Below, one piece after another: positions 8,756-17,709 of a DNA stretch of 64,000 bases. The notes beneath the pieces are model-generated. The model saw only the letters and a program-made list of their open reading frames with translations. It made no database searches and was not told the origin of the DNA. A program made the translations under genes and the position numbers. Positions within the stretch are counted from its first letter, which is position 1. Each line of letters starts with the position of its first letter. The DNA lies in assembly GCA_963790715.1 (NCBI GenBank), contig CAWBPN010000018.1, positions 806,001 to 870,000 on the forward strand, written 5' to 3'. Source of the DNA: DCFW01 sp963790715. GTDB taxonomy: Bacteria > Bacteroidota > Bacteroidia > Bacteroidales > Bacteroidaceae.

Positions 8756-9451
8756 TTATTCAAAGATTTTTTTAACCCAATCTGCATTTGCTTCATTGTT
8801 AGGGTGGTAAAACAACTGCCCATTCACGACGGCGATATTCTTTGCATGTTTCAGAATATAATCCAACTGATGAGATACCATAATTATTGTACAATTCTTA
8901 TTTATTTCAGCGATGATGTCGTACAATTCCTTCTCAAAACGTTTATCGACAAACGTATTAGGCTCGTCAAGAATAACGATTTCCGGTTGCGACACAATAG
9001 CCCTTCCCAGCAATACTCTCTGTAATTGTCCTCCCGACAACTCGCCGATAGCTTTGTTTCCATAGCCGTTAAGTTCCACACGGTTAATCACTTCATCGAT
9101 GCGTTCACGCTCTTTCGTTGTAAGACGGCGATCAATCAATTTCCTTCTACTCAATCCGGAGCGAATAACTTCATATACCGATATGGGAAACTTTTTATCA
9201 ATCATGTTGTTCTGCGGTAAATAGCCTACATTAAGTTTATCAACACGTTTTCCTTCATGAAAAAGGCAAACTGTTCCATTCATGGGCTTTATTTGACCGA
9301 GAATGACTTTTATAAGTGTTGTTTTACCTCCTCCGTTCGGACCGACTATGCCCAAGAAATCATTAGCGTAAACATTCAAGCTGACATCATACAATATGGG
9401 CTTGTGCTCATATCCGGCCGTAACATTTTGTATACTGATAACAGGAGACAT
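8756..9451 (-). CDS. Metal (zinc/manganese-type) ABC transporter ATP-binding protein
   Basis: This 231-residue cytoplasmic ATPase has Walker A GPNGGGKTT, the ABC signature LSGGQLQRV, Walker B VILDEPN and a switch His in MVSHQL. GYLPQ is the Q-loop. The DEPNTFVDKRFE stretch after Walker B is characteristic of ZnuC/MntB-like ATPases of the cluster 9 (ABC-3) metal importers. It powers import of zinc, manganese or iron together with a membrane permease. It starts 3 bases after the stop of the receptor gene upstream, so both share a transcript. No ABC-3 permease gene is present on either side. Confidence 0.9.
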   Translation of the reverse strand: MSPVISIQNVTAGYEHKPILYDVSLNVYANDFLGIVGPNGGGKTTLIKVILGQIKPMNGTVCLFHEGKRVDKLNVGYLPQNNMIDKKFPISVYEVIRSGLSRRKLIDRRLTTKERERIDEVINRVELNGYGNKAIGELSGGQLQRVLLGRAIVSQPEIVILDEPNTFVDKRFEKELYDIIAEINKNCTIIMVSHQLDYILKHAKNIAVVNGQLFYHPNNEANADWVKKIFE

Positions 9452-9454
9452 TGA

Positions 9455-10294
9455 TTAATGCTTCAATTGATTGGCGATATATATCATTTGTTTGTCCCAA
9501 GAATATGAAAGAGGATCAATTGTGACGATTTTGGCATTGATAGCTTTTGCTACAATTTCTGCATTGTGTACATCGAACTCTTTCTGAACAAATACGATGC
9601 GTACATGGTTTTTCTTAGCAGATTCTATAACCGACTGCAATTGAGCAGGAGAAGGCGACTTACCATTTTCTTCTATTGCAAGCTGTTTAAGTTTATAATC
9701 TCTTGCAAAATAAGTAAGAGACGGGTGATAAATAACGAAAGCTTTATCAGCATTTTTCAATATGTTGGTGATATTATCATTCAAATCTTTCAACTTCTTT
9801 TTAAAAGCAATGGTTTGTTGAATATAATATGTTTCGTTGTTTTTATCCAGTTGCATAAGCATGCGGCAAGTGTTTTCAGCAATTATATTGGCATTTACCG
9901 TAGATATCCAAACGTGCGGATCCTTATTTGCGGTTTCTTTAATTCCAATTGATGAATTGAAGATTAACAAATGAGGTGCATCTTTCATTATCTTTTGCAT
10001 CCAGGCATTCTCAAAACCAAGTCCGCTTCCAACTTCAAAATAACTTTCGCTCTCGTTGAGGTCAACTATTTGTTTGGGAGCAGGATCATAGTTTTCCGGA
10101 TTGGAGTTTTTTGGAACCATCGTTTCCACTTTAATTTTCTTATTGCCAACAATCTGCTCCACAAAATATCTTTCCGGTTCAATACTTACGGTAATAATAT
10201 GCTTCTGCATCTTTGTTTGGGGAACACATCCGACAAATACCATAAGTATTAAGAATAGTGTCAATAGTAAATATGTTGAAAGACTTTTTATCAT
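9455..10294 (-). CDS. Metal ABC transporter substrate-binding lipoprotein (ZnuA/TroA-like)
   Basis: This 279-residue protein has a lipoprotein signal peptide with a lipobox ending VGC (Cys near residue 23), so it should be anchored to the periplasmic face of the membrane. It has the TroA fold signals of cluster A-I receptors: candidate metal ligands in DPHVW, YHPSLTYF and TIDPLSYSW. The first ligand position, usually His in a PHxYEP motif, reads PENYDP here, so Glu or Asn replaces His. No His-rich loop is seen between the lobes. Zinc, manganese or iron are all possible. It is the first gene of a two-gene unit with the ATPase, driven by a -7 box at 10323-10330. Confidence 0.88.
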   Translation of the reverse strand: MIKSLSTYLLLTLFLILMVFVGCVPQTKMQKHIITVSIEPERYFVEQIVGNKKIKVETMVPKNSNPENYDPAPKQIVDLNESESYFEVGSGLGFENAWMQKIMKDAPHLLIFNSSIGIKETANKDPHVWISTVNANIIAENTCRMLMQLDKNNETYYIQQTIAFKKKLKDLNDNITNILKNADKAFVIYHPSLTYFARDYKLKQLAIEENGKSPSPAQLQSVIESAKKNHVRIVFVQKEFDVHNAEIVAKAINAKIVTIDPLSYSWDKQMIYIANQLKH

Positions 10295-10322
10295 ATATAA
10301 TACTCTCTTTAATATAGAACGG

Positions 10323-10330
10323 CAAAAATA
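10323..10330 (-). promoter_or_regulatory. -7 promoter box for the metal ABC genes
   Basis: The minus strand reads TATTTTTG (TAnnTTTG) 29 bases upstream of the receptor ATG. No clear Fur or Zur palindrome was recognised around it. Confidence 0.5.
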
Positions 10331-10502
10331 CTAAAAAAATACTTACAACTAAAAAAAATTCCAAAAAAAATAAACTCTTCACAAAAAATATTTTCTTATA
10401 TTGCGCACATAAAGGGCGGAAAAATACGTAATAAATAGCTATCCTACCATATACAATTAAAATTTACAAGTATAATAAAAGAGGAAGAACACTAAAAACA
10501 GG

Positions 10503-11492
10503 CTATAGAAACAATGAACAGACGTATATCACGACTGAAACAAACAAGGCATTTGTGAAAAATAAATTGGTTACCTTCGTGTTGCTTACTGCAAAAAAAT
10601 GACCGACAAAGATAGAGTTGACTATAAGTAAAAGAGAATAATAAATATTAAAATATTGCGGCCTCAATATGATTAAAGCCAATAAGAATATACCTAACCA
10701 CACAACAAAGAAAAGGTAATCACGCGTTTTGATGTTATCCATATGGTTATTTATCATGAAATTGATTATCGAAACAAGGTTGACAAAAACAATAAATCCC
10801 AGCATAACCACCCGCGTGCCTTGCAGATACGAGAAATTAAACGTGGTAAGCGAATTGTATATGTCCGTATAATTGTTTACCAACCACATTTGGTCGGTTA
10901 GATACATATATGTATATAAAACTAAATACGGTACGCAAAAACCTAAAATACCTGCGAAGAAGCTCTTTAGTGTCAACGACTGAAAGATGTATTCTCCTAT
11001 CAGATACAAGGGAATAAGAATTATTAAGTCGGGAAACAACAAACTGGCAAAGCCCAACAACCCCCACGCATGATAAATGTTGCCCATAGGACGCCTTTGC
11101 TGATACGAACGCATAAGAAAATAAAGCGAAAAGACGACTAATATTACAATAATAGACGTTGGTTGCCATGTGTGCATATTGATGCTTAAGGCAAACATCA
11201 AGACAAACAATACTGCCGGTATGGTTGTTCTTATGCGTATCAAAGAATAAGCATGGTCGATAATTAACATGGATAATCCGGCGAACAAGAATAAACAGAA
11301 ATTGATTATGCGCAAGACAAGGTCGTTTAAAACGAAATATTTGTTCAGAACTTCCCATAACGACGAATATTCGGTTTCAACAACAGGCTTGGTTTCAGGT
11401 ATGAAAAAGCATAATAACGCCGCTAAAATAATTACCGCCGGTAGCGATAACCGTCCTGTTATTACTTGTTGTTGAAAGGAATCATTTTCCAT
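10503..11492 (-). CDS. DUF6427-like multi-pass inner membrane protein
   Basis: The 329-residue product is almost entirely hydrophobic with roughly 9-10 membrane segments and an N-terminal cytoplasmic stretch (MENDSFQQQVITGRLSLP). It resembles the Bacteroidota-only DUF6427 membrane proteins, which commonly lie beside purD. The function is unknown; no transporter or enzyme motif is visible. It follows purD by 35 bases and is the last gene of the cysE-to-purD transcript. It is not an ABC-3 permease, although it lies just upstream of the permease-less metal ABC genes: no permease-type loop is seen. Confidence 0.75.
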   Translation of the reverse strand: MENDSFQQQVITGRLSLPAVIILAALLCFFIPETKPVVETEYSSLWEVLNKYFVLNDLVLRIINFCLFLFAGLSMLIIDHAYSLIRIRTTIPAVLFVLMFALSINMHTWQPTSIIVILVVFSLYFLMRSYQQRRPMGNIYHAWGLLGFASLLFPDLIILIPLYLIGEYIFQSLTLKSFFAGILGFCVPYLVLYTYMYLTDQMWLVNNYTDIYNSLTTFNFSYLQGTRVVMLGFIVFVNLVSIINFMINNHMDNIKTRDYLFFVVWLGIFLLALIILRPQYFNIYYSLLLIVNSIFVGHFFAVSNTKVTNLFFTNALFVSVVIYVCSLFL

Positions 11493-11527
11493 GTTTACTT
11501 CAATATTTCAAATCTTCTACAAATTCA

Positions 11528-12796
11528 CTATAAATCAAACCCTATATCGTGACGGTAATATTTCTTTTCGAAATTGATAAGCTCTGCACTCTTAAATGAT
11601 TTCTCCAAAGCCTCTTGCCGGTTGTCGCCGTAAGAACTGACCGCTATTACACGTCCACCGTTGGTAACAACTTGTCCATCTTTGAGCGAGGTGCCGGCAT
11701 GGAAAACGATACTATCCTTTACGTTCTCTATACCGGTTATCGGATAGCCCTTTTTGTATACTTCGGGATAACCGCCGGAAACAAGCATTACACTTACGAC
11801 TGTACGCTCGTCTATTTCCAATTTGCGTTTGTCAAGATTACCTTCGGCAACGCCTTCGAGCAAATCAACAAAATCACTTTTAATACGAAGCATTACGCTT
11901 TCCGTTTCAGGGTCGCCCATTCTTACGTTGTATTCGATAACCATCGGTTCGTTGGCGACGTTTATCAAGCCTAAAAATATAAATCCTTTGTATGAGATGT
12001 TTTCTTTTTGCAATCCTTCAATTGTAGGTATAACTATCCTGTCTTCCACTTTTTTCATAAACGTGACATTGGCAAACGGAACAGGAGAAACCGAACCCAT
12101 ACCGCCGGTATTCAGCCCTTTATCACCCTCTCCTATGCGTTTGTAGTCTTTTGCAACAGGCAGTATTTTATAGTGCTTACCGTCAGTCAACACAAACACC
12201 GAACATTCGATACCCGACAGAAACTCTTCTATTACCACCGTACCGGATGCTTCTCCAAACATACCGCCGAGCATTTCATCAAGTTCTTTCTTTGCTTCAT
12301 CAAGCGTAGGCACAATCAACACTCCCTTGCCGGCACACAGTCCATCGGCTTTCAGCACGTAAGGCGCACTCAGCGTTTCAAGGAAAGCATAAGCATCTTT
12401 TATTGTTTGTTTATTGAAACTGCGATATTTAGCTGTAGGTATTCCGTAGCGACTCATAAAGCCTTTGGCAAACTCCTTGCTGCCTTCAAGCTCTGCACCG
12501 GCCTTTGAAGGACCGATAACAACCACGTCTTTCAGCACCGGGTCTTTGAAAAAGAAATCGGTTATTCCTTCTACCAACGGAACTTCCGGGCCTACAACAA
12601 CCATACCTACGCCGTGCAAAACTACAAAATCCTTTATAGCATCAAAATCACCGACTGCTATGTTCACGTTTTCACCTGCATTTGCAGTACCGGCATTACC
12701 GGGAGCAATATAAAGCTTTTCTACTTTAGGACTTTGAGCAATTTTCCATGCAAGCGCATGTTCACGGCCACCGGAGCCAAGTAATAACAGTTTCAT
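11528..12796 (-). CDS. purD: Phosphoribosylamine--glycine ligase (GAR synthetase)
   Basis: This 422-residue ATP-grasp enzyme joins glycine to 5-phosphoribosylamine, the second step of purine synthesis. The sequence has the N-terminal GSGGREHALAWKIAQSP loop, VVVGPEVPLV, the ATP-grasp GLCAGKGV loop, and GFIFLGLINVANEP with VRMGDPETE for metal binding. Length is normal for the family. It starts 15 bases after the stop of the dipeptidyl peptidase gene, within a five-gene minus-strand run. Confidence 0.97.
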   Translation of the reverse strand: MKLLLLGSGGREHALAWKIAQSPKVEKLYIAPGNAGTANAGENVNIAVGDFDAIKDFVVLHGVGMVVVGPEVPLVEGITDFFFKDPVLKDVVVIGPSKAGAELEGSKEFAKGFMSRYGIPTAKYRSFNKQTIKDAYAFLETLSAPYVLKADGLCAGKGVLIVPTLDEAKKELDEMLGGMFGEASGTVVIEEFLSGIECSVFVLTDGKHYKILPVAKDYKRIGEGDKGLNTGGMGSVSPVPFANVTFMKKVEDRIVIPTIEGLQKENISYKGFIFLGLINVANEPMVIEYNVRMGDPETESVMLRIKSDFVDLLEGVAEGNLDKRKLEIDERTVVSVMLVSGGYPEVYKKGYPITGIENVKDSIVFHAGTSLKDGQVVTNGGRVIAVSSYGDNRQEALEKSFKSAELINFEKKYYRHDIGFDL

Positions 12797-12811
12797 TGTA
12801 TATATTTTTAT

Positions 12812-14974
12812 TTATTTCAAGTAATCTTCAAAATAACGGGTAATCTTCTCATGCAGATGAACGCGGTCGCGTCCCGATACATTGTGCTCATGGCCGGGAT
12901 AAGTAAAGAAGTCGGGATAAGTACGAGCTTCAACACACGCTTTAAGAAAAGAGAAAGAATGTTGCGGCACGCACGTCTTGTCGTTATAGTCATGAATGAT
13001 AAGCAAATGATCTTTTAGATTGCCGGCCAAGTTCTTTAAATCGGTTTCTTTGTAGCCGTCAGGATTATTTTGCGGGGTGCCCATATAACGTTCACCGTAC
13101 ATCACTTCGTAGTATTTCCAGTCGATAACCGGTCCTCCGGCAACTGCGGCCTTAAACACTCCCGGATGACGAAGCGTCATTGCCACCGTCATGTGACCGC
13201 CGAAGCTCCATCCGTGAATGCCCATACGGGTATCGTCAACGTATGGCAACGACTTAAGAAACTCCACACCTCTCATCTGGTCTTTGCATTCCTCTACACC
13301 GAGATGATGAAAAGTACAGCTTTCAAAGTCAAATCCCCTATTCTCGCTTCCGCGATTGTCGAGCGTGAACATTATATATCCTTTCTCTGCCATGTACAAA
13401 TCCCATCCGCGCACGTCGTACATCCAATTGTTGTGAATCATTTGCGCATGAGGACCGCCGTAAACATATATTATAACAGGATATTTTTTGTTCGGGTCGA
13501 AGTTGTTCGGCTTCACCATTCTATAGTATAAATCCGTCACACCATCAGCAGCTTTTATCGTACCGAGAGTGATATTCGGCATGCTTATGCCTTCGTATGG
13601 ATTGGGAGCTTTAAACAAATTTATTGCCTTCTTCGAGGCTACCGTAACCAAATCAATATTATGAGGCACCGCGGGAGACGAATACGAGTCAATGGCATAC
13701 TTGCCCGACTTGCTGATTTCCATATCTTCAACTCCCGTACGGCACGTACCGTAATAAGTGACATGACCTTTCATATCCACTTCTGCTGCATTGCTTTGCA
13801 ACGGAGATATGCCGGTAGTTGTTATCAATACGGTTTTCTTGCCGGCATTGAAGCCGTCGATATTTTGTACAAGCCATTTACCTTTAGTCAATTGGCAAAT
13901 CTGTTTGCCGGAAGTATTGAAAATATACAGATGGTTAAAGCCGTCTTTCTGACTTTGGTAAATGAATTGATTACTATTCCAAGGTAAAAAGGTTAAAGGA
14001 TGGAGAGGTTCCACATATTTAGCGTTGGTTTCTTCGTATAGTATTTTTTCTTTTTCGCCGGTTATTGCGTTATAACAAATCAATTGTGAATGGTTTTGAC
14101 CACGATTCAATTCGATGACATATATTTTCTTTTCGTCTGGACTCCACGAAATATTCGTGAAGTATCTGTCGGTGGGGTCGCAAGTCTTTAAAAATATTGT
14201 TTGTTCGGTAGCCGGATTATATATGCCGATGCTCACTTTGTGGCTAGTCATTCCCGCCATCGGATAGCGAATATTTTGTACCGTTGCGATGCGAGTGTCT
14301 ATATTCACAAGAGGATATTGCGCCACCATGCTTTCATCCATGCGGTAAAATGCAAGAAGATGTCCTTTAGGACTCCAGAAAGTACCTTTCGTTATACCGA
14401 ACTCTTCGCGATGTACCGACTTGCCGCAAACTATTCCGTCTTTCGTTTCATTGGTGACTGCATGAGTTTTGCCGTCCGCATCGGCTACAAACAAATTGTC
14501 GCCGATGGTATAAGCAAGAATGTTGCTTGCAGGACAGAAATCCCAATTGTCGGCATTATCGCCCGGTGTAACAACGGAAACAATTTCTTTTTTACCGAAA
14601 TCATATTCAACGATATGTTTCGGCATTTGGAGAACTACAATCTTCTTATCGGGATAAGGATATGTAGCGTTGTTGAAATGGAACAACTTGCCCAAATCTT
14701 TTGCCGCCAACGCCGAATTTATTTCGTCAAGCGTAAAGAGTTGAGTCTTCTTACCAGTTGCCGGATTAACGGCCGTAACGTCTTCATCCGAAGGCAAGAT
14801 GCAAGTATCACCCCACCATTGTAATCCATAAATGCTTTTGGGAACGTACTTCCAATGCGTGGCACCGCCCGGAATCAAATCCTCTAATCCCAAGGCCGGA
14901 GTTTGTTGTTGTTGAGCAGACATTGAAGTTGACATCGCTAATGTTGCACATAAAGCCATAACTAACTTTTTCAT
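12812..14974 (-). CDS. Secreted S9B dipeptidyl peptidase IV-like serine peptidase
   Basis: This 720-residue protein has a signal peptide (MKKLVMALCATLAMSTSMSA). An N-terminal eight-bladed beta-propeller (about 40-460) precedes an alpha/beta-hydrolase domain (about 480-720). The nucleophile motif is GWSFGG, the Asp lies in IHDYNDKTCVP and the His in YPGHEHNV. DPP IV enzymes release X-Pro or X-Ala dipeptides from peptide N-termini in the periplasm, useful to asaccharolytic or protein-using Bacteroidota. It overlaps the upstream methyltransferase gene by 4 bases, so it is translationally coupled to a housekeeping gene. Confidence 0.93.
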   Translation of the reverse strand: MKKLVMALCATLAMSTSMSAQQQQTPALGLEDLIPGGATHWKYVPKSIYGLQWWGDTCILPSDEDVTAVNPATGKKTQLFTLDEINSALAAKDLGKLFHFNNATYPYPDKKIVVLQMPKHIVEYDFGKKEIVSVVTPGDNADNWDFCPASNILAYTIGDNLFVADADGKTHAVTNETKDGIVCGKSVHREEFGITKGTFWSPKGHLLAFYRMDESMVAQYPLVNIDTRIATVQNIRYPMAGMTSHKVSIGIYNPATEQTIFLKTCDPTDRYFTNISWSPDEKKIYVIELNRGQNHSQLICYNAITGEKEKILYEETNAKYVEPLHPLTFLPWNSNQFIYQSQKDGFNHLYIFNTSGKQICQLTKGKWLVQNIDGFNAGKKTVLITTTGISPLQSNAAEVDMKGHVTYYGTCRTGVEDMEISKSGKYAIDSYSSPAVPHNIDLVTVASKKAINLFKAPNPYEGISMPNITLGTIKAADGVTDLYYRMVKPNNFDPNKKYPVIIYVYGGPHAQMIHNNWMYDVRGWDLYMAEKGYIMFTLDNRGSENRGFDFESCTFHHLGVEECKDQMRGVEFLKSLPYVDDTRMGIHGWSFGGHMTVAMTLRHPGVFKAAVAGGPVIDWKYYEVMYGERYMGTPQNNPDGYKETDLKNLAGNLKDHLLIIHDYNDKTCVPQHSFSFLKACVEARTYPDFFTYPGHEHNVSGRDRVHLHEKITRYFEDYLK

Positions 14975-16470
14975 TCTTCTCTATTATCTTTTCTATCGTC
15001 TTTGTAATTTTTTCTCGGATAATGTTTTTCTTTTGAATCGTCGCGACTCCTGAAACTTCTGTGCCCGTAATCACCACCGTCGTGCCTGTCATTGTCGCGC
15101 CGCGGTCGGTCACCATACCGGTGTGGCCTGTTGTCATTCATACGTGGTCGCCTATCATCATCTCTGCGAGGTCGCCTGTCGTCATCCCTACGTGGTCGTC
15201 CATCATCATCCCTGCGTGGGCGGTCGCTATTTCTGTGAGGTCTGTATTCCTGGTGCGAAGTATTACGAGACCTTTCCACTTTATAGCGATTGTGCTCACG
15301 TTCTTCGTTTGTATGTTCTTCTCTGAAAGAGACATATTTGCCTCCGAATATTTCATATTTACGATATTCGCATTCCAAAGCCCCGTTGAACAAAGGGATA
15401 CGATCCGAAGGTCTAAGCCCAATCTCATCGAAACATTCGCGGCGATAGCTCAGCACCCAGGCTTCATTACCCATGAATGCATGTTTCAAACGCTCGCCTA
15501 TCATATCGTATAATCCAAGTAAGTCGTTAGTTGAGATACGCTCGCCGTAAGGAGGATTCGTGATAATAATTGATTTATTCTCAGGTTGCTGAAAGTTTTC
15601 AAATGATTGCAGCTTCAGCTCGATATTTTTTGATACTCCGGCAGCTTTGATATTGTTTGTAGCTATGGCAATTGCATTTGCGTTGTTATCATATCCGTAA
15701 ATATGGCATGTCTGCTCACGTTCAAGTGAATCATCATTGTATATCTCCTGAAACATATCTTCGTTGAAGTCAGGCCACTTCTCAAAAGCATAACCCTTGC
15801 GAAAGACTCCGGGCGCTATATTGCGGGCAATCAATGCCGCTTCAATAGGAATGGTACCGGAGCCGCACATTGGGTCAATCAAGTCGCACTCGCCACGCCA
15901 ACCGGTCATCAATATCATGCCTGCCGCAAGAACTTCGTTCAAAGGTGCCTCAACAGCCTCTTGGCGATAACCGCGACGATGCAGCGATTCGCCCGATGAA
16001 TCGAGTGAAAGCGTGCAATGTGTTTCGGCAATGTGTATATTCAATTGAATATCCGGATTATTTATTCTGACCGAAGGACGTTCGTTGAACTTTTCACGAA
16101 AATAGTCTACTATGGCATCCTTCACCTTGTAAGCAACAAACTTTGAGTGTCTGAATTCCTCGCTATAAACCACCGCATCAATGGCAAACGTCTGATGAAT
16201 ATCCAGAATATCCTCCCACTTCATCGCCTTTATCACCTCATATACCTCGTCGGCATCTTTTGCATCAAACTCCTTAATAGGCTTCAAAATACGTACGGCA
16301 GTACGTAAGTAAAAGTTCGCACGATACATCATTCCCTTGTCTCCTGTGAAAGAGACCATACGTCGTCCAATCTGAATATTATTGGCACCTAAGTTAGTCA
16401 ATTCTTCTGCTAAAACATTTTCCAAACCTTGAAACGTTTTAGCAATCATCTGAAATTCTTGCTCCATCAA
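14971..16470 (-). CDS. THUMP-domain rRNA N2-guanine methyltransferase (RlmL-like) with Arg/Asp repeat tail
   Basis: This 499-residue protein has an N-terminal ferredoxin-like/THUMP region (about 1-160), then a class I SAM methyltransferase domain with DPMCGSGTIPIEAALIARN (SAM site) and the catalytic NPPYG motif. The family methylates guanine N2 in 23S rRNA (E. coli RlmL acts on G2445). From about residue 385 the protein becomes a low-complexity tail rich in Arg, Asp and His. It includes at least three tandem 8-residue units of the type RPRRDDDR (24-bp DNA repeats around 15150-15230). The tail is probably disordered and RNA-binding. The gene overlaps its neighbours on both sides by 4 bases. 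Confidence 0.9.
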   Translation of the reverse strand: MMEQEFQMIAKTFQGLENVLAEELTNLGANNIQIGRRMVSFTGDKGMMYRANFYLRTAVRILKPIKEFDAKDADEVYEVIKAMKWEDILDIHQTFAIDAVVYSEEFRHSKFVAYKVKDAIVDYFREKFNERPSVRINNPDIQLNIHIAETHCTLSLDSSGESLHRRGYRQEAVEAPLNEVLAAGMILMTGWRGECDLIDPMCGSGTIPIEAALIARNIAPGVFRKGYAFEKWPDFNEDMFQEIYNDDSLEREQTCHIYGYDNNANAIAIATNNIKAAGVSKNIELKLQSFENFQQPENKSIIITNPPYGERISTNDLLGLYDMIGERLKHAFMGNEAWVLSYRRECFDEIGLRPSDRIPLFNGALECEYRKYEIFGGKYVSFREEHTNEEREHNRYKVERSRNTSHQEYRPHRNSDRPRRDDDGRPRRDDDRRPRRDDDRRPRMNDNRPHRYGDRPRRDNDRHDGGDYGHRSFRSRDDSKEKHYPRKNYKDDRKDNREE

Positions 16471-17378
16471 ATTCTCTTATATTTCTTTGCTAAGTCTTGC
16501 ATTAGTTTCGCATTGGCGGGCACATCGTCCGTAACCCATATATTACCGCCAATTGTCGCATCATGTCCGATAGTTATTCTACCTAATATCGTTGCATTAG
16601 AATATATTATCACATTATCCTCTATAATTGGGTGACGCGGGATGCCCTTAATCGGCATGCCGTCATCGTCGAGCGGAAAACTTTTCGCCCCCAACGTCAC
16701 GCCCTGATACAGTTTTACGTTGTTGCCTATGACGCACGTTTCGCCTATGACCACACCCGTACCGTGGTCGATTGTGAAGTGTGAACCTATGCGTGAGCCG
16801 GGATGAATGTCGATACCCGTCTCGCTATGCGCCATCTCCGTGATGATACGCGGGATAAGCGGAACATTAAGATTAAGTAAAATATGTGCAATACGGTAAT
16901 TGGATATGGCTTTTATTGCAGGATAGCAACATATCACCTCGCCATAACTCTTTGCGGCAGGGTCGCCATTATACGCAGCAACCACATCGGTTGCCAAAAT
17001 CTTGCGCAAGTCAGGCAGTTTACTTATAAATTCAGAAGCCAACCGTTGGGCGTTGCCGTGGCAATCCGACGTGTCATCTTCATTATTTTCCTCTTTATTA
17101 AAACAAAGTCCTGCCGCTATTTGTTTACTCAGTAAATCGAAAAGTCGTTCAACATTCACACCGATGTGATATGCTATTGTTTGGCTATTAATAGTACTAT
17201 TCCCATAATATCCGGGGAATAAAATAGCGCGCGATAAATCAATAATCTCTTCCAAATTCTTCGCTGAAGGCAACGGCTCTCCGTCTTTATGCTGGTGCAT
17301 CATCCCTTTATACGAGTCACTTTCAGAAAGCTTATCTACCGCGTCAGTCAAAATGCGTGTAAAATTCGATGAATTCAT
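16467..17378 (-). CDS. cysE: Serine O-acetyltransferase (EpsC/CysE family)
   Basis: This 303-residue cytoplasmic enzyme makes O-acetylserine from serine and acetyl-CoA, the first step of cysteine synthesis. An alpha-helical N-terminal domain (about 1-180) precedes left-handed beta-helix hexapeptide repeats. The active-site run reads DIHPGSRIGSHFTIDHGTGV and GETCVIGNNVKLYQGVTLGA. It is the first gene of the run cysE, THUMP methyltransferase, DPP, purD, DUF6427, with a -7 box at 17409-17416. No cysK is nearby. Confidence 0.93.
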   Translation of the reverse strand: MNSSNFTRILTDAVDKLSESDSYKGMMHQHKDGEPLPSAKNLEEIIDLSRAILFPGYYGNSTINSQTIAYHIGVNVERLFDLLSKQIAAGLCFNKEENNEDDTSDCHGNAQRLASEFISKLPDLRKILATDVVAAYNGDPAAKSYGEVICCYPAIKAISNYRIAHILLNLNVPLIPRIITEMAHSETGIDIHPGSRIGSHFTIDHGTGVVIGETCVIGNNVKLYQGVTLGAKSFPLDDDGMPIKGIPRHPIIEDNVIIYSNATILGRITIGHDATIGGNIWVTDDVPANAKLMQDLAKKYKRI

Positions 17379-17408
17379 AAATTCATATTTACCATATCAA
17401 TAAGGATG

Positions 17409-17416
17409 CAAAGATA
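17409..17416 (-). promoter_or_regulatory. -7 promoter box for the cysE operon
   Basis: The minus strand reads TATCTTTG, an exact TAnnTTTG, 31 bases before the cysE ATG. Confidence 0.6.
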
Positions 17417-17674
17417 AGACATATTCTGCAATATCTTTAGAATTGTTTGTTTTTTATTAAAATAACTGTGCGATAACAGGTTAATAAACGTGCAACATTG
17501 CACAGGTTTCCCGACGTGATTTGCGTGAATGTATACGGTGTTGTACACGATGAAATATAGTATTGTGCGCGATGAAGCAAGGAATTGTTTACGTATAAAA
17601 TCTGAAATGTACGTTATAAAACGAGTCGCAATACAAATAAAGAAATAAAAAGAACACTTGTATCATAAAAGATG

Positions 17675-17682
17675 TAACTTTG
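17675..17682 (+). promoter_or_regulatory. -7 promoter box for the radical SAM gene
   Basis: TAACTTTG fits TAnnTTTG and lies 28 bases before the ATG at 17710. Confidence 0.6.
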
Positions 17683-17709
17683 TAGCCCAATATAAAGAAA
17701 GGAAGAATT

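Larger units (their letters stand above)
17379..17709. repeat. Divergent intergenic region with a second 22-bp-periodic array (about 17516-17625)
   Basis: The region between cysE (minus) and the radical SAM gene (plus) holds promoters for both. It also holds tandem units in exact 22-bp register starting at 17538, 17560, 17582 and 17604, with a weaker unit at 17516. The clearest pair shares a core TTGTrCrCGATGAA (TTGTACACGATGAA and TTGTGCGCGATGAA); the next two keep TTGTTTACG and ATGTACG at the same phase. A small palindrome, GTGCAACATTGCAC, lies at 17490-17503. No gene is seen. Confidence 0.65.

Noticed and set aside
10503..11492. DUF6427 protein as the missing ABC-3 metal permease
   Set aside because: It lacks ABC-3 permease loops, lies in the purD operon and is separated from the ABC genes by about 200 bases with their own promoter.
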